A stretch of DNA of 64,000 nt from Haliea sp964022665 (GTDB taxonomy: Bacteria > Pseudomonadota > Gammaproteobacteria > Pseudomonadales > Halieaceae): positions 26,635-90,634 of the forward strand of contig CAXIDF010000016.1 in the NCBI GenBank assembly GCA_964022665.1. The letters run 5' to 3'. A model generated the notes under the pieces. It had not been told where the DNA came from, made no database searches, and saw nothing but the letters and a program-made list of their open reading frames with translations. The position numbers and the translations under genes were made by a program. Of the stretch, positions 43,957 to 53,798 are shown piece by piece. Within the stretch, counting starts at the first letter, position 1. The number at the start of each line of letters is the position of its first letter.

Positions 43957-46911
43957 ATGAACCAGATGATTCCCGGCGGGGCGCAGAGCCACGCCGCATT
44001 CCAGCTTTTGCGCAGCCACGAGATCGAGTCGCTGCAGCTGCGGGTCGAGCAATACGAACACACCGCCACGGGGGCGATACACTACCACCTGGCCTCAAAC
44101 AACAGTGAGAACGTGTTTCTGGTCCCGTTGCGGACGGTGCCCCCGGACTCTACCGGCGTGGCGCATATTCTGGAGCATACCGCCCTGTGCGGTAGCGAGC
44201 GCTACCCTGTGCGCGACCCGTTCTTCATGATGCTGCGCCGTTCCCTCAATACGTTCATGAACGCGTTTACCAGTAGCGACTGGACCGCCTACCCCTTCGC
44301 CAGCCAGAACCGCAAGGACTTCGACAACCTGCTCGACGTGTATCTGGACGCGGTGTTCTTCTCTCGCCTGGACCCGCTGGACTTCGCCCAGGAAGGTCAT
44401 CGGGTAGACTTCGCTGAGCCCGGCAACCCGGCCAGTGACCTGGTATTCAAGGGTGTGGTGTTCAACGAAATGAAGGGCGCGATGAGCTCTGTGTCCAGCA
44501 CACTCTGGCAAACCCTGTGCGCACACCTGTTTCCTTCCGTGACTTACCATTACAACAGCGGCGGCGACCCGGAACACATTCCGGACCTCAGTTATGCACA
44601 ACTGAAAGACTTCTACCAGAGCCATTACCACCCCAGCAACGCCATTTTCATGACCTTTGGCGACATTCCCGCACACGAGCACCAGGCGGTCTTCGAAGCC
44701 CGCGCCCTGCAACGTTTCCAGCGTCTTGAAGAGCACATCGCCGTGCCCCGCGAGCAGCGCCTGCGCGAGCCGAAGCGGGTGGCAGAAAGCTACGCGCTGG
44801 ATGACTCCGGCGATACAAGCGGTAAAACGCATATCGTCGTCGGCTGGCTGCTCGGAGAAAGCACGGACCTGCAACAGCAGCTGGAAGCACAACTGCTCTC
44901 CAGCGTACTGCTGGACAACAGTGCCTCTCCTCTCATGCACGCGCTGGAGACAACCGACCTGGGGCAGGCGCCCTCGCCGCTCTGCGGGCTGGAAGATTCA
45001 CAGCGCGAAATGGTGTTCAGCTGCGGTATCGAAGGCAGCGAAGCGTCATCGCGGGATGCCGTGGAAGCGCTGGTGCTCGAGGTGATCGAGCGCGTGGCAC
45101 GGGACGGTGTACCGCAGGCGCAACTGGAGGCCGTGCTCCACCAGCTCGAGTTGCATCAACGTGAAGTCACAGGCGGCGGCTACCCCTATGGCCTGCAGTT
45201 GATTCTGCAGGCGCTTGGACCCGCCACCCACTATGCCGACCCGGTGGCCGTGCTGGATCTCGACCCGGTACTGGACAGTTTACGCGCAAAAATCGGCGAC
45301 CCTGACTACATTCGCCAGCTGGCGCGACGCCTGTTACTCGACAACCCCCACCGCGTCACACTGGTCATGACGCCGGATACGCACCTCTCGCAACGCAGGC
45401 TGGAAGCCGAGGCCGAGCGGCTGGCAGCGCTCAAGGCGAGCATGGATGACGCCCAGAAGCAGGCGGTTCTCGACCTTGCAGAGCAACTGGAGAGGCGCCA
45501 GAAACACCGCGATGACCCGGGCGTGCTGCCCTGTGTGACGCTGGCTGACGTGCCGGAGCGACTGCCGGAACTCGAGTGCACAGAGCACACGCAGGGCCCA
45601 CTGCGCCTCACCAGTTATACACAGGGGACGAACGGGCTGGTCTACCAGCACCTCGTGGCCCCGCTGCCCGCTCTCGATAGCGAGGCCATTGCGCTGCTGC
45701 CCCTGTATGCGCGAATGCTGACCGAGGTAGGGCTCGGCGACGAAAGCTACCTGCAAGTACAGCACCGTCAGGCCGCGAGCGTAGGCAGCATCAGTGCCAG
45801 CACATCGTTGCGCAGCGCAGTGGATGATGCGCAACAGCTGCAAGGGTTCTTTTCGCTCTCCTCGCGGGCTCTGGCACGCAATAGCGGCGCCCAGATCACA
45901 CTGATGCGTGACACCCTGGAACAGGTGCGTTTCGATGAAGATGCCCGTCTCAAAGAACTGGTCAGCCAATCCCGGGCGCGGCGCGAACAGTCGGTCACCG
46001 GCAGCGGTCATGCTCTTGCGATGGCCGCTGCCTGCGCCGGCATGAGTGGCCTGGCGCAAATCAACCACCGGTTGGGCGGACTCGAGGGCATTCGGCAACT
46101 GAAAGCGCTGGACGATCGCCTGCAGCAACCCGCGGCAATCGAAGCCTTGCGCAATGGCTTGCAGGGCATCCACTCCGCCGTTATTGCCATGCCCCGTCAA
46201 TTGCTCGCCATTGCCGACGAACACGCCATCTCGGCGGTGTGCAGCGAGGCCTTGCAGCACTGGCGTGATGCGCCTGGCGGCAGCGCCGGACAGCCTGTTC
46301 TCAGTGCCGCTGCAGTGAGTGAAACACGGCGTGAATTCTGGGTTGCCAACACCCAGGTCAACTTTTGCGCCCGCGCCTACCCTACCGTCGCAATCGGCCA
46401 CCCGCATGCACCGGCACTGACTGTACTCGGCGGTTTCCTCCGCAACGGCTATCTGCACCGCGCGATTCGTGAACAGGGCGGCGCGTACGGTGGTGGCGCC
46501 GGCCAGGATTCGGGGATTGCCGCGTTTCGCTTCTACTCCTACCGCGATCCGAGACTCCTCGATACGCTGCAGGATTTCGATGATTCAGTGCGCTGGTTAC
46601 TGGAAACCCAACACGACCCACGCGCGCTGGAGGAAGCCATTCTTGGCGTAATCAGCAGCCTGGACAAGCCGGCCTCGCCGGCGGGCGAAGCGCGACAACA
46701 CTTCTACAACACGCTCTTCGGGCGCAGTCACGCACAGCGGGAGGCATTCAGGCAGGGTATTCTGGAAGTCACCCTGGAAGACTTGCGGCGCGTCAGTGCT
46801 ACCTACCTGACGCCCGAGCGCGCGAGCACCGCTGTGGTCAGCAACCAGAAGCAACAGGCAATGCTCGGCTCGGCGCTGGCCGAGCTCGAGCTGGTGGTGG
46901 AGACGTTGTAA
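43957..46911 (+). CDS. M16C zinc metalloprotease, presequence-protease (PreP) type
   Basis: A 984-aa zinc peptidase. The inverted metal motif HILEH (HxxEH) with the following ALCGSERYPVRDPF is at residue 68, and the distant Glu lies in the FNEMKGAMSS region. The length and the two-half layout match the single-chain PreP/Cym1 group, which degrades free targeting or signal peptides. No signal peptide is seen, so it is probably cytoplasmic or peripheral. It follows the cyclotransferase by 35 bases. Confidence 0.93.
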   Translation: MNQMIPGGAQSHAAFQLLRSHEIESLQLRVEQYEHTATGAIHYHLASNNSENVFLVPLRTVPPDSTGVAHILEHTALCGSERYPVRDPFFMMLRRSLNTFMNAFTSSDWTAYPFASQNRKDFDNLLDVYLDAVFFSRLDPLDFAQEGHRVDFAEPGNPASDLVFKGVVFNEMKGAMSSVSSTLWQTLCAHLFPSVTYHYNSGGDPEHIPDLSYAQLKDFYQSHYHPSNAIFMTFGDIPAHEHQAVFEARALQRFQRLEEHIAVPREQRLREPKRVAESYALDDSGDTSGKTHIVVGWLLGESTDLQQQLEAQLLSSVLLDNSASPLMHALETTDLGQAPSPLCGLEDSQREMVFSCGIEGSEASSRDAVEALVLEVIERVARDGVPQAQLEAVLHQLELHQREVTGGGYPYGLQLILQALGPATHYADPVAVLDLDPVLDSLRAKIGDPDYIRQLARRLLLDNPHRVTLVMTPDTHLSQRRLEAEAERLAALKASMDDAQKQAVLDLAEQLERRQKHRDDPGVLPCVTLADVPERLPELECTEHTQGPLRLTSYTQGTNGLVYQHLVAPLPALDSEAIALLPLYARMLTEVGLGDESYLQVQHRQAASVGSISASTSLRSAVDDAQQLQGFFSLSSRALARNSGAQITLMRDTLEQVRFDEDARLKELVSQSRARREQSVTGSGHALAMAAACAGMSGLAQINHRLGGLEGIRQLKALDDRLQQPAAIEALRNGLQGIHSAVIAMPRQLLAIADEHAISAVCSEALQHWRDAPGGSAGQPVLSAAAVSETRREFWVANTQVNFCARAYPTVAIGHPHAPALTVLGGFLRNGYLHRAIREQGGAYGGGAGQDSGIAAFRFYSYRDPRLLDTLQDFDDSVRWLLETQHDPRALEEAILGVISSLDKPASPAGEARQHFYNTLFGRSHAQREAFRQGILEVTLEDLRRVSATYLTPERASTAVVSNQKQQAMLGSALAELELVVETL

Positions 46912-46922
46912 CTGCCTCCAGG

Positions 46923-47387
46923 CTACTGGCGCGGCCGATCACCGGGGGAGCCATGCTTGCCGCCTTTCTTGCTGCGCTTGCTCTCCGCTGCGTCCAGTTC
47001 AGCGCGCTGCTCCTCGTTCAGAAAATCCCGCACAGCCGCGCGGGTTTCTGTCCGGCGGTAGGCACTGCGCGCGGTCACTTCCCCCAACTCACGCGTCAGT
47101 GACTCACTGGTAGCGGCATCGAAGTTCTCGCCCTGTGCGCGCAGTGCCTCGCGAATTTCCTTCATCCGCGCCCTGTCGTCTGCGCCCTCAGCTGCGGTTT
47201 CCTGCAGCAGCTCACCAATGGCGGACTGTTGCGACTCGGAAAGCTCGAGATGCCGGGTCATGCGCTCCAGCATGCGCTCGGGGTCGCCCCGTTCCGGCGC
47301 GGCGAAACCGGGGGCGGCAGCGATGGCCGCGACAAGTGCAAGGGCGGCAGTGCCGCGACGAATAAAACGGTTAGTGCGTGTTTTCAT
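46923..47387 (-). CDS. Spy/CpxP-like periplasmic stress protein
   Basis: A 154-aa periplasmic protein with a signal peptide (ending APGFAAPE) and a helical body with LELSESQQSAIGELLQE and FLNEEQRAELDAAES, the LTxxQ-like repeats of the Spy/CpxP family. The C-terminal tail is basic. It diverges from CpxRA with a perfect CpxR box between them, so it is a likely CpxR target and feedback inhibitor of CpxA. Confidence 0.87.
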   Translation of the reverse strand: MKTRTNRFIRRGTAALALVAAIAAAPGFAAPERGDPERMLERMTRHLELSESQQSAIGELLQETAAEGADDRARMKEIREALRAQGENFDAATSESLTRELGEVTARSAYRRTETRAAVRDFLNEEQRAELDAAESKRSKKGGKHGSPGDRPRQ

Positions 47388-47456
47388 GACTCTCTCCTGT
47401 GAATGAAACGCAGGATCATAATAGGCCGGCGGGCGGTTAAGCAGTGCGTAGAGAGC

Positions 47457-47471
47457 GTAAAGAAGCGTAAA
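47457..47471 (+). promoter_or_regulatory. CpxR box, GTAAA-N5-GTAAA
   Basis: The direct repeat GTAAAGAAGCGTAAA exactly matches the CpxR consensus GTAAA-N5-GTAAA. It lies about 70 bases from the Spy/CpxP start and 89 bases before the response regulator. A third imperfect copy (GTAGA at 47448) is nine bases upstream. It can serve both divergent promoters. Confidence 0.85.
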
Positions 47472-47559
47472 GAATGGTTGTTATCAGGCTGCGGCCGTGG
47501 TGTTTCGCAACGCCTCACGGCACACTGTGGCCGTATTCAACGCGAGTAGCACCGCCCTG

Positions 47560-48270
47560 ATGGACCCACGCATACTACTGATTGATGACGACCGGGAACT
47601 GTGTCAGTTGCTGCGCGAGTTCCTGTTGTCCGATGGCTTTGCGGTCGACAGCTGCCACGACGGCGCGGAAGCATTGCAGGTTGCCCAGAGCACAACGTAT
47701 GAGGCCATCATACTCGACGTGATGCTGCCGGGCATGCAGGGGCTTGAGCTGTTGCGCCGCCTGCGCAGCGCCAACGTCGGCACACCCGTACTGATGCTGA
47801 CTGCGCGCGGCGAGGATACGGACCGGATTGTCGGGCTCGAACTGGGTGCCGATGACTATCTGGCCAAGCCCTGCAACCCGCGCGAGCTTGCCGCACGGCT
47901 GCGCGCAATTCTGCGGCGTGCGGGCAATCAGGGTCCATCTGCGCGCGGCGACACCGTCGTCGGTCTGCTTGCCATCAACGCCGCCGAGCGCAAGGCCACC
48001 TGGGACAACCTGGACCTGCAGTTGACCAGCGCCGAGTTCAATATCCTGCGCATCCTGCTGCAGCATGCCGGCAGTGTGGTCAGCAAGGATCAACTGAGCC
48101 AGCAGGCCCTGGGGCGCCCCCTGTCCGCCTATGACCGCAGTGTGGACGTTCACATCAGCAAAATTCGCAAGAAACTGCTCGCCTGCGCCGGTGCCGGTGC
48201 CGGAAACCTCATCACCAGTGTGCGTGGCGCGGGCTATCAGTTTCTGCTGCAGGGAAATGGCATACGATGA
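47560..48270 (+). CDS. cpxR: OmpR-family response regulator (CpxR-like)
   Basis: A 236-aa regulator with a receiver (Asp10-11 acidic pair, phospho-acceptor Asp53 in IILDVMLPGM, Lys in LAKPCNPREL) and a winged-helix domain (LTSAEFNILRILLQ, then VDVHISKIRKK). The ATG at 47560 opens the receiver. It overlaps the kinase gene by four bases. The divergent Spy-like gene and the CpxR box support CpxR. Confidence 0.92.
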   Translation: MDPRILLIDDDRELCQLLREFLLSDGFAVDSCHDGAEALQVAQSTTYEAIILDVMLPGMQGLELLRRLRSANVGTPVLMLTARGEDTDRIVGLELGADDYLAKPCNPRELAARLRAILRRAGNQGPSARGDTVVGLLAINAAERKATWDNLDLQLTSAEFNILRILLQHAGSVVSKDQLSQQALGRPLSAYDRSVDVHISKIRKKLLACAGAGAGNLITSVRGAGYQFLLQGNGIR

Positions 48271-49649
48271 CCCGCTCCATGCCCCTCTTCCTGCGTATCT
48301 TCCTCGGCTTCTGGCTGGTCACCATCGTTGTGCTGGGCAGCGCAATTTTCGCCGGCAATTACCTCGACACGCTGGTGCCGGATGTCGGCTCGCTGACCAA
48401 TGACGCAAGTCACCCCGACCGGCGAGCCGGGCCACCGCGGGTTTTCGTCCGCCTGCTGTATGAATTGCAGAATGCACCGCTGGAGGAACTGCCCCGTATC
48501 ATCCGCAGCACACAGAACCGGCACGATGTCGAGGTCTATCTTCTGGACGCGGCCGGCGATGATATTTTACAACGCACGGTGCCAGCTGCAGCGGCGCGCG
48601 TTGCAGCCCAGCTGGATCGCGACCGGCGCCGCGTATTCCAGCGACGCGGCGCGCAGCAACTGCTGGGGCATCAGCTTTACCGGGCCGATTCAGGTCCGCT
48701 GCGGTCGGTGTTGATTTTGCGCGCACCGCGTATACCCCTGGTCAACCTGCTGGGCGACAACTTCTGGCTGCGGGCTGCACTCGCCGCACTGGTATCAGGC
48801 CTGCTCTGCTACGCGGTATCACGCCTGCTTACGCGGCGTCTTGGCGCAGTGCGTGGCGCGGCACGCAAGCTGGCTGCGGGCGACCTGCAGGCGCGCATCA
48901 CTGTGCGTGAGGCAGGCGGCGATGAAACCGACGACCTGGCGCGTGACTTCAACCACATGGCCCGGTTGCTGGAAGAACGCATAAGTGCGCAGAAGCAACT
49001 GTTGTCGGATGTGTCACATGAACTGCGTTCACCGCTGGCGCGCCTGCAGGTCGCACTGGGTCTGGCGGAGCAGAATCCGGCAAATGCCGCAGCCCAGCTG
49101 CCACGTATTGCACGCGAAGCGCAGCGCCTGGAGAGCCTCGTCGCCGAACTGCTGGAGAGCCAGGCAGAACGGAGTGACCTGGAGCAACACATCGATCTCG
49201 TCGCGCTGCTCGACGAGTTGTGCGCGGATGCGCGCTTCGAAGTGGGAGACATCAACCGGGTGAAGTTTCACAGCGCTGTTGAAGAAGCTCTGGTCGTCGG
49301 TAACGGCACCCAACTGCGCAAGGTCTTCGACAACGTCTTGCGCAATGCCTGCAGCTACAGCCCCGAGCAAACAGTTATTGACGTCCAGCTGCGAGAAACC
49401 GCTACCCGCTACGAAGTGGTGATCGCCGACCAGGGCCCCGGCGTGCCCGAGGAGGACCTGGCGAGAATATTCGAACCGTTCTATCGCGTGGATACCGCGC
49501 GTGCCCGCCAGACCGGGGGGCACGGTCTGGGCCTGTCGATCGCCCGACAGGCCTTGATGATGCATGGCGGCACTATCGACGCGCACAACACCCGTCCCGG
49601 TTTGGCTATGCGGATCAGCCTGCCCGCGTGGGCACAGGACCCTGCGTAA
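48267..49649 (+). CDS. cpxA: envelope stress sensor histidine kinase (CpxA-like)
   Basis: A 460-aa inner-membrane kinase: first helix (residues 10-33), periplasmic part, second helix (168-188), HAMP, dimerisation domain with His251 in SDVSHELRSPLARL, and an ATPase domain with NACSYSPEQ, ADQGPGVPEEDL and GGHGLGLSIA. All kinase boxes are present. It is co-translated with the regulator and senses envelope stress in the family. Confidence 0.92.
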   Translation: MTRSMPLFLRIFLGFWLVTIVVLGSAIFAGNYLDTLVPDVGSLTNDASHPDRRAGPPRVFVRLLYELQNAPLEELPRIIRSTQNRHDVEVYLLDAAGDDILQRTVPAAAARVAAQLDRDRRRVFQRRGAQQLLGHQLYRADSGPLRSVLILRAPRIPLVNLLGDNFWLRAALAALVSGLLCYAVSRLLTRRLGAVRGAARKLAAGDLQARITVREAGGDETDDLARDFNHMARLLEERISAQKQLLSDVSHELRSPLARLQVALGLAEQNPANAAAQLPRIAREAQRLESLVAELLESQAERSDLEQHIDLVALLDELCADARFEVGDINRVKFHSAVEEALVVGNGTQLRKVFDNVLRNACSYSPEQTVIDVQLRETATRYEVVIADQGPGVPEEDLARIFEPFYRVDTARARQTGGHGLGLSIARQALMMHGGTIDAHNTRPGLAMRISLPAWAQDPA

Positions 49650-49706
49650 AGCACTGCAGCAATGCTAGAATCCCGCCACTGACTGACTGGCCGGAGGCCA
49701 CACCGC

Positions 49707-50531
49707 ATGTTTGAAGTCACACCTCTTGCCGGGGCCCTGGGCGCTGAAATTTCGGGCATTGATCTGGCGCAGGATCTGGTGCCAGAGCAGGTGACAGAGT
49801 TGCGCGGGCTGCTCAATGAGCACGAGGTGATTTTCTTCCGCGACCAGAATATCACCCCTGGCCGGCAGCACGCGCTGGCCTCATGTTTTGGCCCGCTACA
49901 GACACACCCGGCCTACGCCACGATCGAGGGCTTTCCCGAGATCACCATTCTGGAAAGCACGCCGGAGAAGCCAACCAGGATCGAAGCCTGGCACTCGGAC
50001 ATGACGTTTCGGCAACATCCGCCGCAGGCCACTGTCTTGAAGTCTGTGATTATCCCGGCGCGTGGTGGCGACACGCTCTGGGCCAGCATGACTGCAGCCT
50101 ACAACGCACTGTCTACACCCATGCAGCAGTTGTTGGCAGGTCTGGTGGCGGTGCACGACTTCAGCTGGGGCTTCAAGGAGAGCCTGGCAGAGTCCGGTGG
50201 CCATGAGCGACTGGCCGCCGCCGTTGCCGCCAACCCCCCGGTACGTCACCCGGTCATTCGCACGCACCCGGAAACCGGAAAGAAGGTGATTTTCGTCAAC
50301 AGCCTGTTCACTACCCATATCGAGGGATTGAAGCCCAACGAGAGCCGCGCACTGCTGGACTTCCTGTTCCGACACGTGGTGACGGACGAGTTCACCTGCC
50401 GTTTCCACTGGCGCCCCCACAGCATTGCCATCTGGGACAACCGCAGCACACAACACAAACCGGTCAACGATTACTTTCCTGCGCATCGCCGCATGGAGCG
50501 TATTACCGTGGATGGCGACCTGCCCTACTGA
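49707..50531 (+). CDS. TauD/TfdA-family 2OG/Fe(II) dioxygenase
   Basis: A 274-aa dioxygenase with His96 and Asp98 (EAWHSDMTF), His250 (STQHKPVNDY) and the 2-oxoglutarate-binding Arg265 (HRRMERIT). The spacing equals that of TauD (His99, Asp101, His255). Substrate could be a sulfonate, an aryloxyacid or another small acid. Its 3' end overlaps the convergent symporter gene by seven bases. Confidence 0.9.
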   Translation: MFEVTPLAGALGAEISGIDLAQDLVPEQVTELRGLLNEHEVIFFRDQNITPGRQHALASCFGPLQTHPAYATIEGFPEITILESTPEKPTRIEAWHSDMTFRQHPPQATVLKSVIIPARGGDTLWASMTAAYNALSTPMQQLLAGLVAVHDFSWGFKESLAESGGHERLAAAVAANPPVRHPVIRTHPETGKKVIFVNSLFTTHIEGLKPNESRALLDFLFRHVVTDEFTCRFHWRPHSIAIWDNRSTQHKPVNDYFPAHRRMERITVDGDLPY

Positions 50532-51994
50532 AGCGGCGGGTACTGCTCGGTGGTGCGCACGGCGCCAGAGCGAACGCGGCACATGTAGTCCGCCACATCG
50601 CGTTTTACTTCCGGTGCGTAGAGGTAGAGCCCGATAATATTGGGCACTGCAATCAGGAAAATCATGGCATCGGCAAAATCGAGCACAGCCGACAGCTCGA
50701 TCATGCAGCCGAGCACCACAAAACCACAAAACACCGCTTTGAACAGCGTCTGCCGCCACTGCGCCTCACCCACGAGATAGGTCCAGGCCTTGAGCCCGTA
50801 GTAGGCCCAGGCAATGGTGGTCGAAAACGCGAACAGCAGCGCGGCAAAGGCAAGTGGGTATGGCGCCCAGCTGATATGGTGGGCGAAGGATGCCGACGTC
50901 AGCGCGATGCCCTCATACCCCTGCTCGTGCAAGCCGTTAGGGTAGGCCACCGTCACAATCACCAGCGAGCTGAGAGTACATATCACCACGGTGTCCAGGA
51001 ATGGCTCCAGCAGGCCCACCAGCCCCTCGGATGCCGGCTCATTGGTTTGAACCGCAGAGTGGGCGATAGACGCCGAACCGATGCCGGCTTCATTGGAAAA
51101 CAGCGCGCGCTGGAAGCCGACCACAATGGCACCCACCATGCCGCCGGTGACGCTGCTCACGGAAAACGCACTACTGACAATCAACTGGATCGCGGCGGGA
51201 ATCTGCGCGGCACTCAAGGCGATGATCACCAGTGCAGACACCACGTAGAGCACCGCCATGAGCGGGACGATACGCGATGCCACCAAAGCGATGCTGCGAA
51301 TTCCGCCAATAATCACCAGCGCCACCGCCGCAGCAATCAACAAGCCAAACAGCCATCCGCGCTCAGCAAAAAAACTGGCCTCGCCACCGCTGATCACCAG
51401 AAACTGCACGTACGCCTGGTTGGACTGGAACATGTTGCCGATACCAAAGCAGCCAATCACCAGCGCCGTGGCGTAGAACCCGCCCAGGAGGCGTCCCCAC
51501 TGCGGAGCGCCGCGGTCGGCGAAGTAGCGCTCCAGGTAGAACATGGGGCCGCCGGATACGGAGCCATCCGGATTGTTGCGCCGGTACTTCACGCCGAGGG
51601 TGCACTCCACCATCTTGGTGGACATGGACAGGAAACCCGCCACCATCAGCCACAGGGCTGCGCCTGGGCCACCGATGGTGATCGCCACCGCGACGCCGCC
51701 GATATTGCCGATACCCACGGTACCGGAAACAGCGGTTGCCACGGCCTGGAAATGGGATATCTCGCCGCGTGCGCGCGGATTGTGAAAACGTCCGCGCACA
51801 TGGCGCAGGCCGAGGGTGAAACCGCGCACATTCACAAAGCCGAGATACAGGGTGAAGAACACGGCGGCGCTGGCCAGCCATAGCACGATCAACGGGAAAC
51901 CGTGACCGAACAGTTCTACCGGGTAGAACACCACATGCGACAGCGTATCCGCCACCGGCCGCACAAGGGCTTCAACCTGCTGATCCAGGCTCAC
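50525..51994 (-). CDS. sodium:alanine (AGCS) symporter
   Basis: A 489-aa Na+-coupled amino acid carrier of the AGCS family (AlsT/DagA). The signature GTVGIGNIGGVAVAI is near residue 92, and GGPMFYLERYF and FSNEAGIGSASIAHSA follow. About eleven membrane helices. Likely imports alanine or glycine. It lies 12 bases downstream of an SDR gene and probably shares its transcript. Confidence 0.93.
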   Translation of the reverse strand: MSLDQQVEALVRPVADTLSHVVFYPVELFGHGFPLIVLWLASAAVFFTLYLGFVNVRGFTLGLRHVRGRFHNPRARGEISHFQAVATAVSGTVGIGNIGGVAVAITIGGPGAALWLMVAGFLSMSTKMVECTLGVKYRRNNPDGSVSGGPMFYLERYFADRGAPQWGRLLGGFYATALVIGCFGIGNMFQSNQAYVQFLVISGGEASFFAERGWLFGLLIAAAVALVIIGGIRSIALVASRIVPLMAVLYVVSALVIIALSAAQIPAAIQLIVSSAFSVSSVTGGMVGAIVVGFQRALFSNEAGIGSASIAHSAVQTNEPASEGLVGLLEPFLDTVVICTLSSLVIVTVAYPNGLHEQGYEGIALTSASFAHHISWAPYPLAFAALLFAFSTTIAWAYYGLKAWTYLVGEAQWRQTLFKAVFCGFVVLGCMIELSAVLDFADAMIFLIAVPNIIGLYLYAPEVKRDVADYMCRVRSGAVRTTEQYPPLQ

Positions 51995-52006
51995 CCTGCG
52001 CTCCGA

Positions 52007-52759
52007 TCAGCCAAGAAAAGCCTGGCCACCGTCCAGCGCGATACTCTGCCCGTTGACGTAGTTGGCGCCATCGGTGCACAACAGGGCAACAAACCGGCCG
52101 ATATCCTGCTCGCAATCGCCCACGCGACGCTGGGGAATCTGCGACAGGAATTCATGCGCCTCCTCCGGGTTATTGTTGATCCACCATTCCATGCCCGGAG
52201 ACATGGCGTGCGGCAGAATGGCGTTACAGCGTATGTTGTCTGGCCCCCACTCACAAGCCGCCGCGCGCGTTAAAGCCCGAATGCCCTCTTTGGCTGCGGC
52301 ATAGGCACCGTAACCTGCCATATCCCACCGCTTGGCCGCAGAGCTACCGAGGTTGATGATGACGCCGTCACCCTTCAGGTAGGGATAACAGAGCTTCATC
52401 AGACGAAAGGTCGCCATGGGGCCGGATTCCCAGCCCGCCATCAGCGCGTCGTCCGTAAGGTCGTGCAGGCGCCCGAGCGGAACCTCCTGGGCATTGTTCA
52501 CCAGAATATTCACGCCGCCCCAGGCATCCACCACGGCTTCAACGCAGGCCGCAATCGACTCCGGCGACTTCACCTCACAGACCAGCGGCAGAGCCTCGCC
52601 GCCCCGCGAGCGGATTTCTTCCGCGGTGGTCTCCAGCTTGGAAAGGGTACGGCCGGTTACCGCGACACGCGTGCCCTGGGCAGCCAGCGCCAGGGCGATA
52701 CCCTGCCCCACGCCCTGGCCGGCGCCGGTCACCAGTGCTATTTTTCCTTGCAAACTCAT
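52007..52759 (-). CDS. short-chain dehydrogenase/reductase
   Basis: A 250-aa classical SDR. The NAD(P) loop TGAGQGVGQG, NNAQ, catalytic Ser in LGSSAAK and Tyr/Lys in YGAYAAAKEG are present. The ATG at 52759 starts at the Rossmann fold; an upstream ATG at 52837 adds 26 unrelated residues. It precedes the symporter and diverges from another SDR gene. Confidence 0.92.
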   Translation of the reverse strand: MSLQGKIALVTGAGQGVGQGIALALAAQGTRVAVTGRTLSKLETTAEEIRSRGGEALPLVCEVKSPESIAACVEAVVDAWGGVNILVNNAQEVPLGRLHDLTDDALMAGWESGPMATFRLMKLCYPYLKGDGVIINLGSSAAKRWDMAGYGAYAAAKEGIRALTRAAACEWGPDNIRCNAILPHAMSPGMEWWINNNPEEAHEFLSQIPQRRVGDCEQDIGRFVALLCTDGANYVNGQSIALDGGQAFLG

Positions 52760-52974
52760 CGGTGTTCTCCACAACTGATTGAACCTCAAGCATACCGGCG
52801 CCGGGCAGCGAGTGACAGAGCGGGCGCAACGCGGCAAGCCCGTAAACTGCCCTTAACCAAGGGCATACTGCCAATTTGTACCCCGCTGCGGATGTTCATC
52901 GCGTGGCACCGAGAGCAGCGTATGCTCGCGGTACAATGTGGCGATCACTATCTGCACGGATCAGGAGAATGAGC

Positions 52975-53733
52975 ATGGGAATACTCGACGGCAAGATTGG
53001 CATCGTGACAGGGGCCGGCCAGGGCATCGGGCAGGCGATAGCCCTGTGCTTCGCGCGCGAAGGCGCCAAGGTAGTGGTAGCCGACTTCAACGCGGAGTCA
53101 GGTAACAACACCGTGAAACTGATTGGCGAGTCCGGCGGTGAAGCGCGCTTTGTCCACGGCGATGTGAGTGACGAGACATCGGTGCAAGCGATGGTGGCCG
53201 CCGCGGTGGAGGCCTGGGGCCGGCTCGACATCGCCTGTAACAGTGCCGCACTCAGCCGGGGCTCAGGCCCCATTCATGAATTTACCCGCGAGGTATTCGA
53301 CCAGACACTCGAGATGTGCCTGACCAACACCTGGCTGTGCATGAAATACGAGATTCCCGCAATGCTGGCCAACGGCGGTGGCGCCATCGTCAACATTTCC
53401 TCGAATGCATCGCTCAAGGGCCAGGCTTTCAACACCGCCTATGCCGCAGCAAAAAGCGGCGTGAACATTCTGACCAAGAGCTCTGCCGCCGAGTATGGCG
53501 GCCAGGGGATCCGCATCAATGCCGTTTCACCCGGTGTGATTCGCACGCCAGGCGTGGAAAAGTACTTCGCGGAGCAGCCGAAAATGGCCGAGCAGCTGAA
53601 AAAGAATTCCGTCTTGAACCGTCTCGGCGAGCCGGAGGAGATTGCCGAGGCGGTCGCCTTCCTGTGCAGCGATCGCGCCTCGTTCATCACCGGCCAACTG
53701 CTTTCGGTGGACGGCGGTGGAGCGATCAAATAG
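52975..53733 (+). CDS. short-chain dehydrogenase/reductase
   Basis: A 252-aa classical SDR (TGAGQGIGQ, NSAAL, NISSNAS, YAAAKSG). Two ATGs lie close together; AGGAGA is eight bases before the second (52975), which is chosen. It is divergent from the 52007 SDR and convergent with the OYE gene. Likely acts on a hydroxy or keto group of a steroid-like or fatty substrate, judging only by the surrounding genes. Confidence 0.92.
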   Translation: MGILDGKIGIVTGAGQGIGQAIALCFAREGAKVVVADFNAESGNNTVKLIGESGGEARFVHGDVSDETSVQAMVAAAVEAWGRLDIACNSAALSRGSGPIHEFTREVFDQTLEMCLTNTWLCMKYEIPAMLANGGGAIVNISSNASLKGQAFNTAYAAAKSGVNILTKSSAAEYGGQGIRINAVSPGVIRTPGVEKYFAEQPKMAEQLKKNSVLNRLGEPEEIAEAVAFLCSDRASFITGQLLSVDGGGAIK

Positions 53734-53751
53734 CGCGGTGGCGAGCCGCGT

Positions 53752-53785
53752 GCCGGTGACACCGCCAGAGCGCGGCCTCACCGGC
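53752..53785. other. inverted repeat between convergent genes
   Basis: Perfect 8-bp arms (GCCGGTGA and TCACCGGC) with an 18-base loop lie between the SDR and OYE stops. There is no U-run on either side. It may act as a weak terminator for both transcripts. Confidence 0.35.
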
Positions 53786-53798
53786 AGACACGCCCTGC

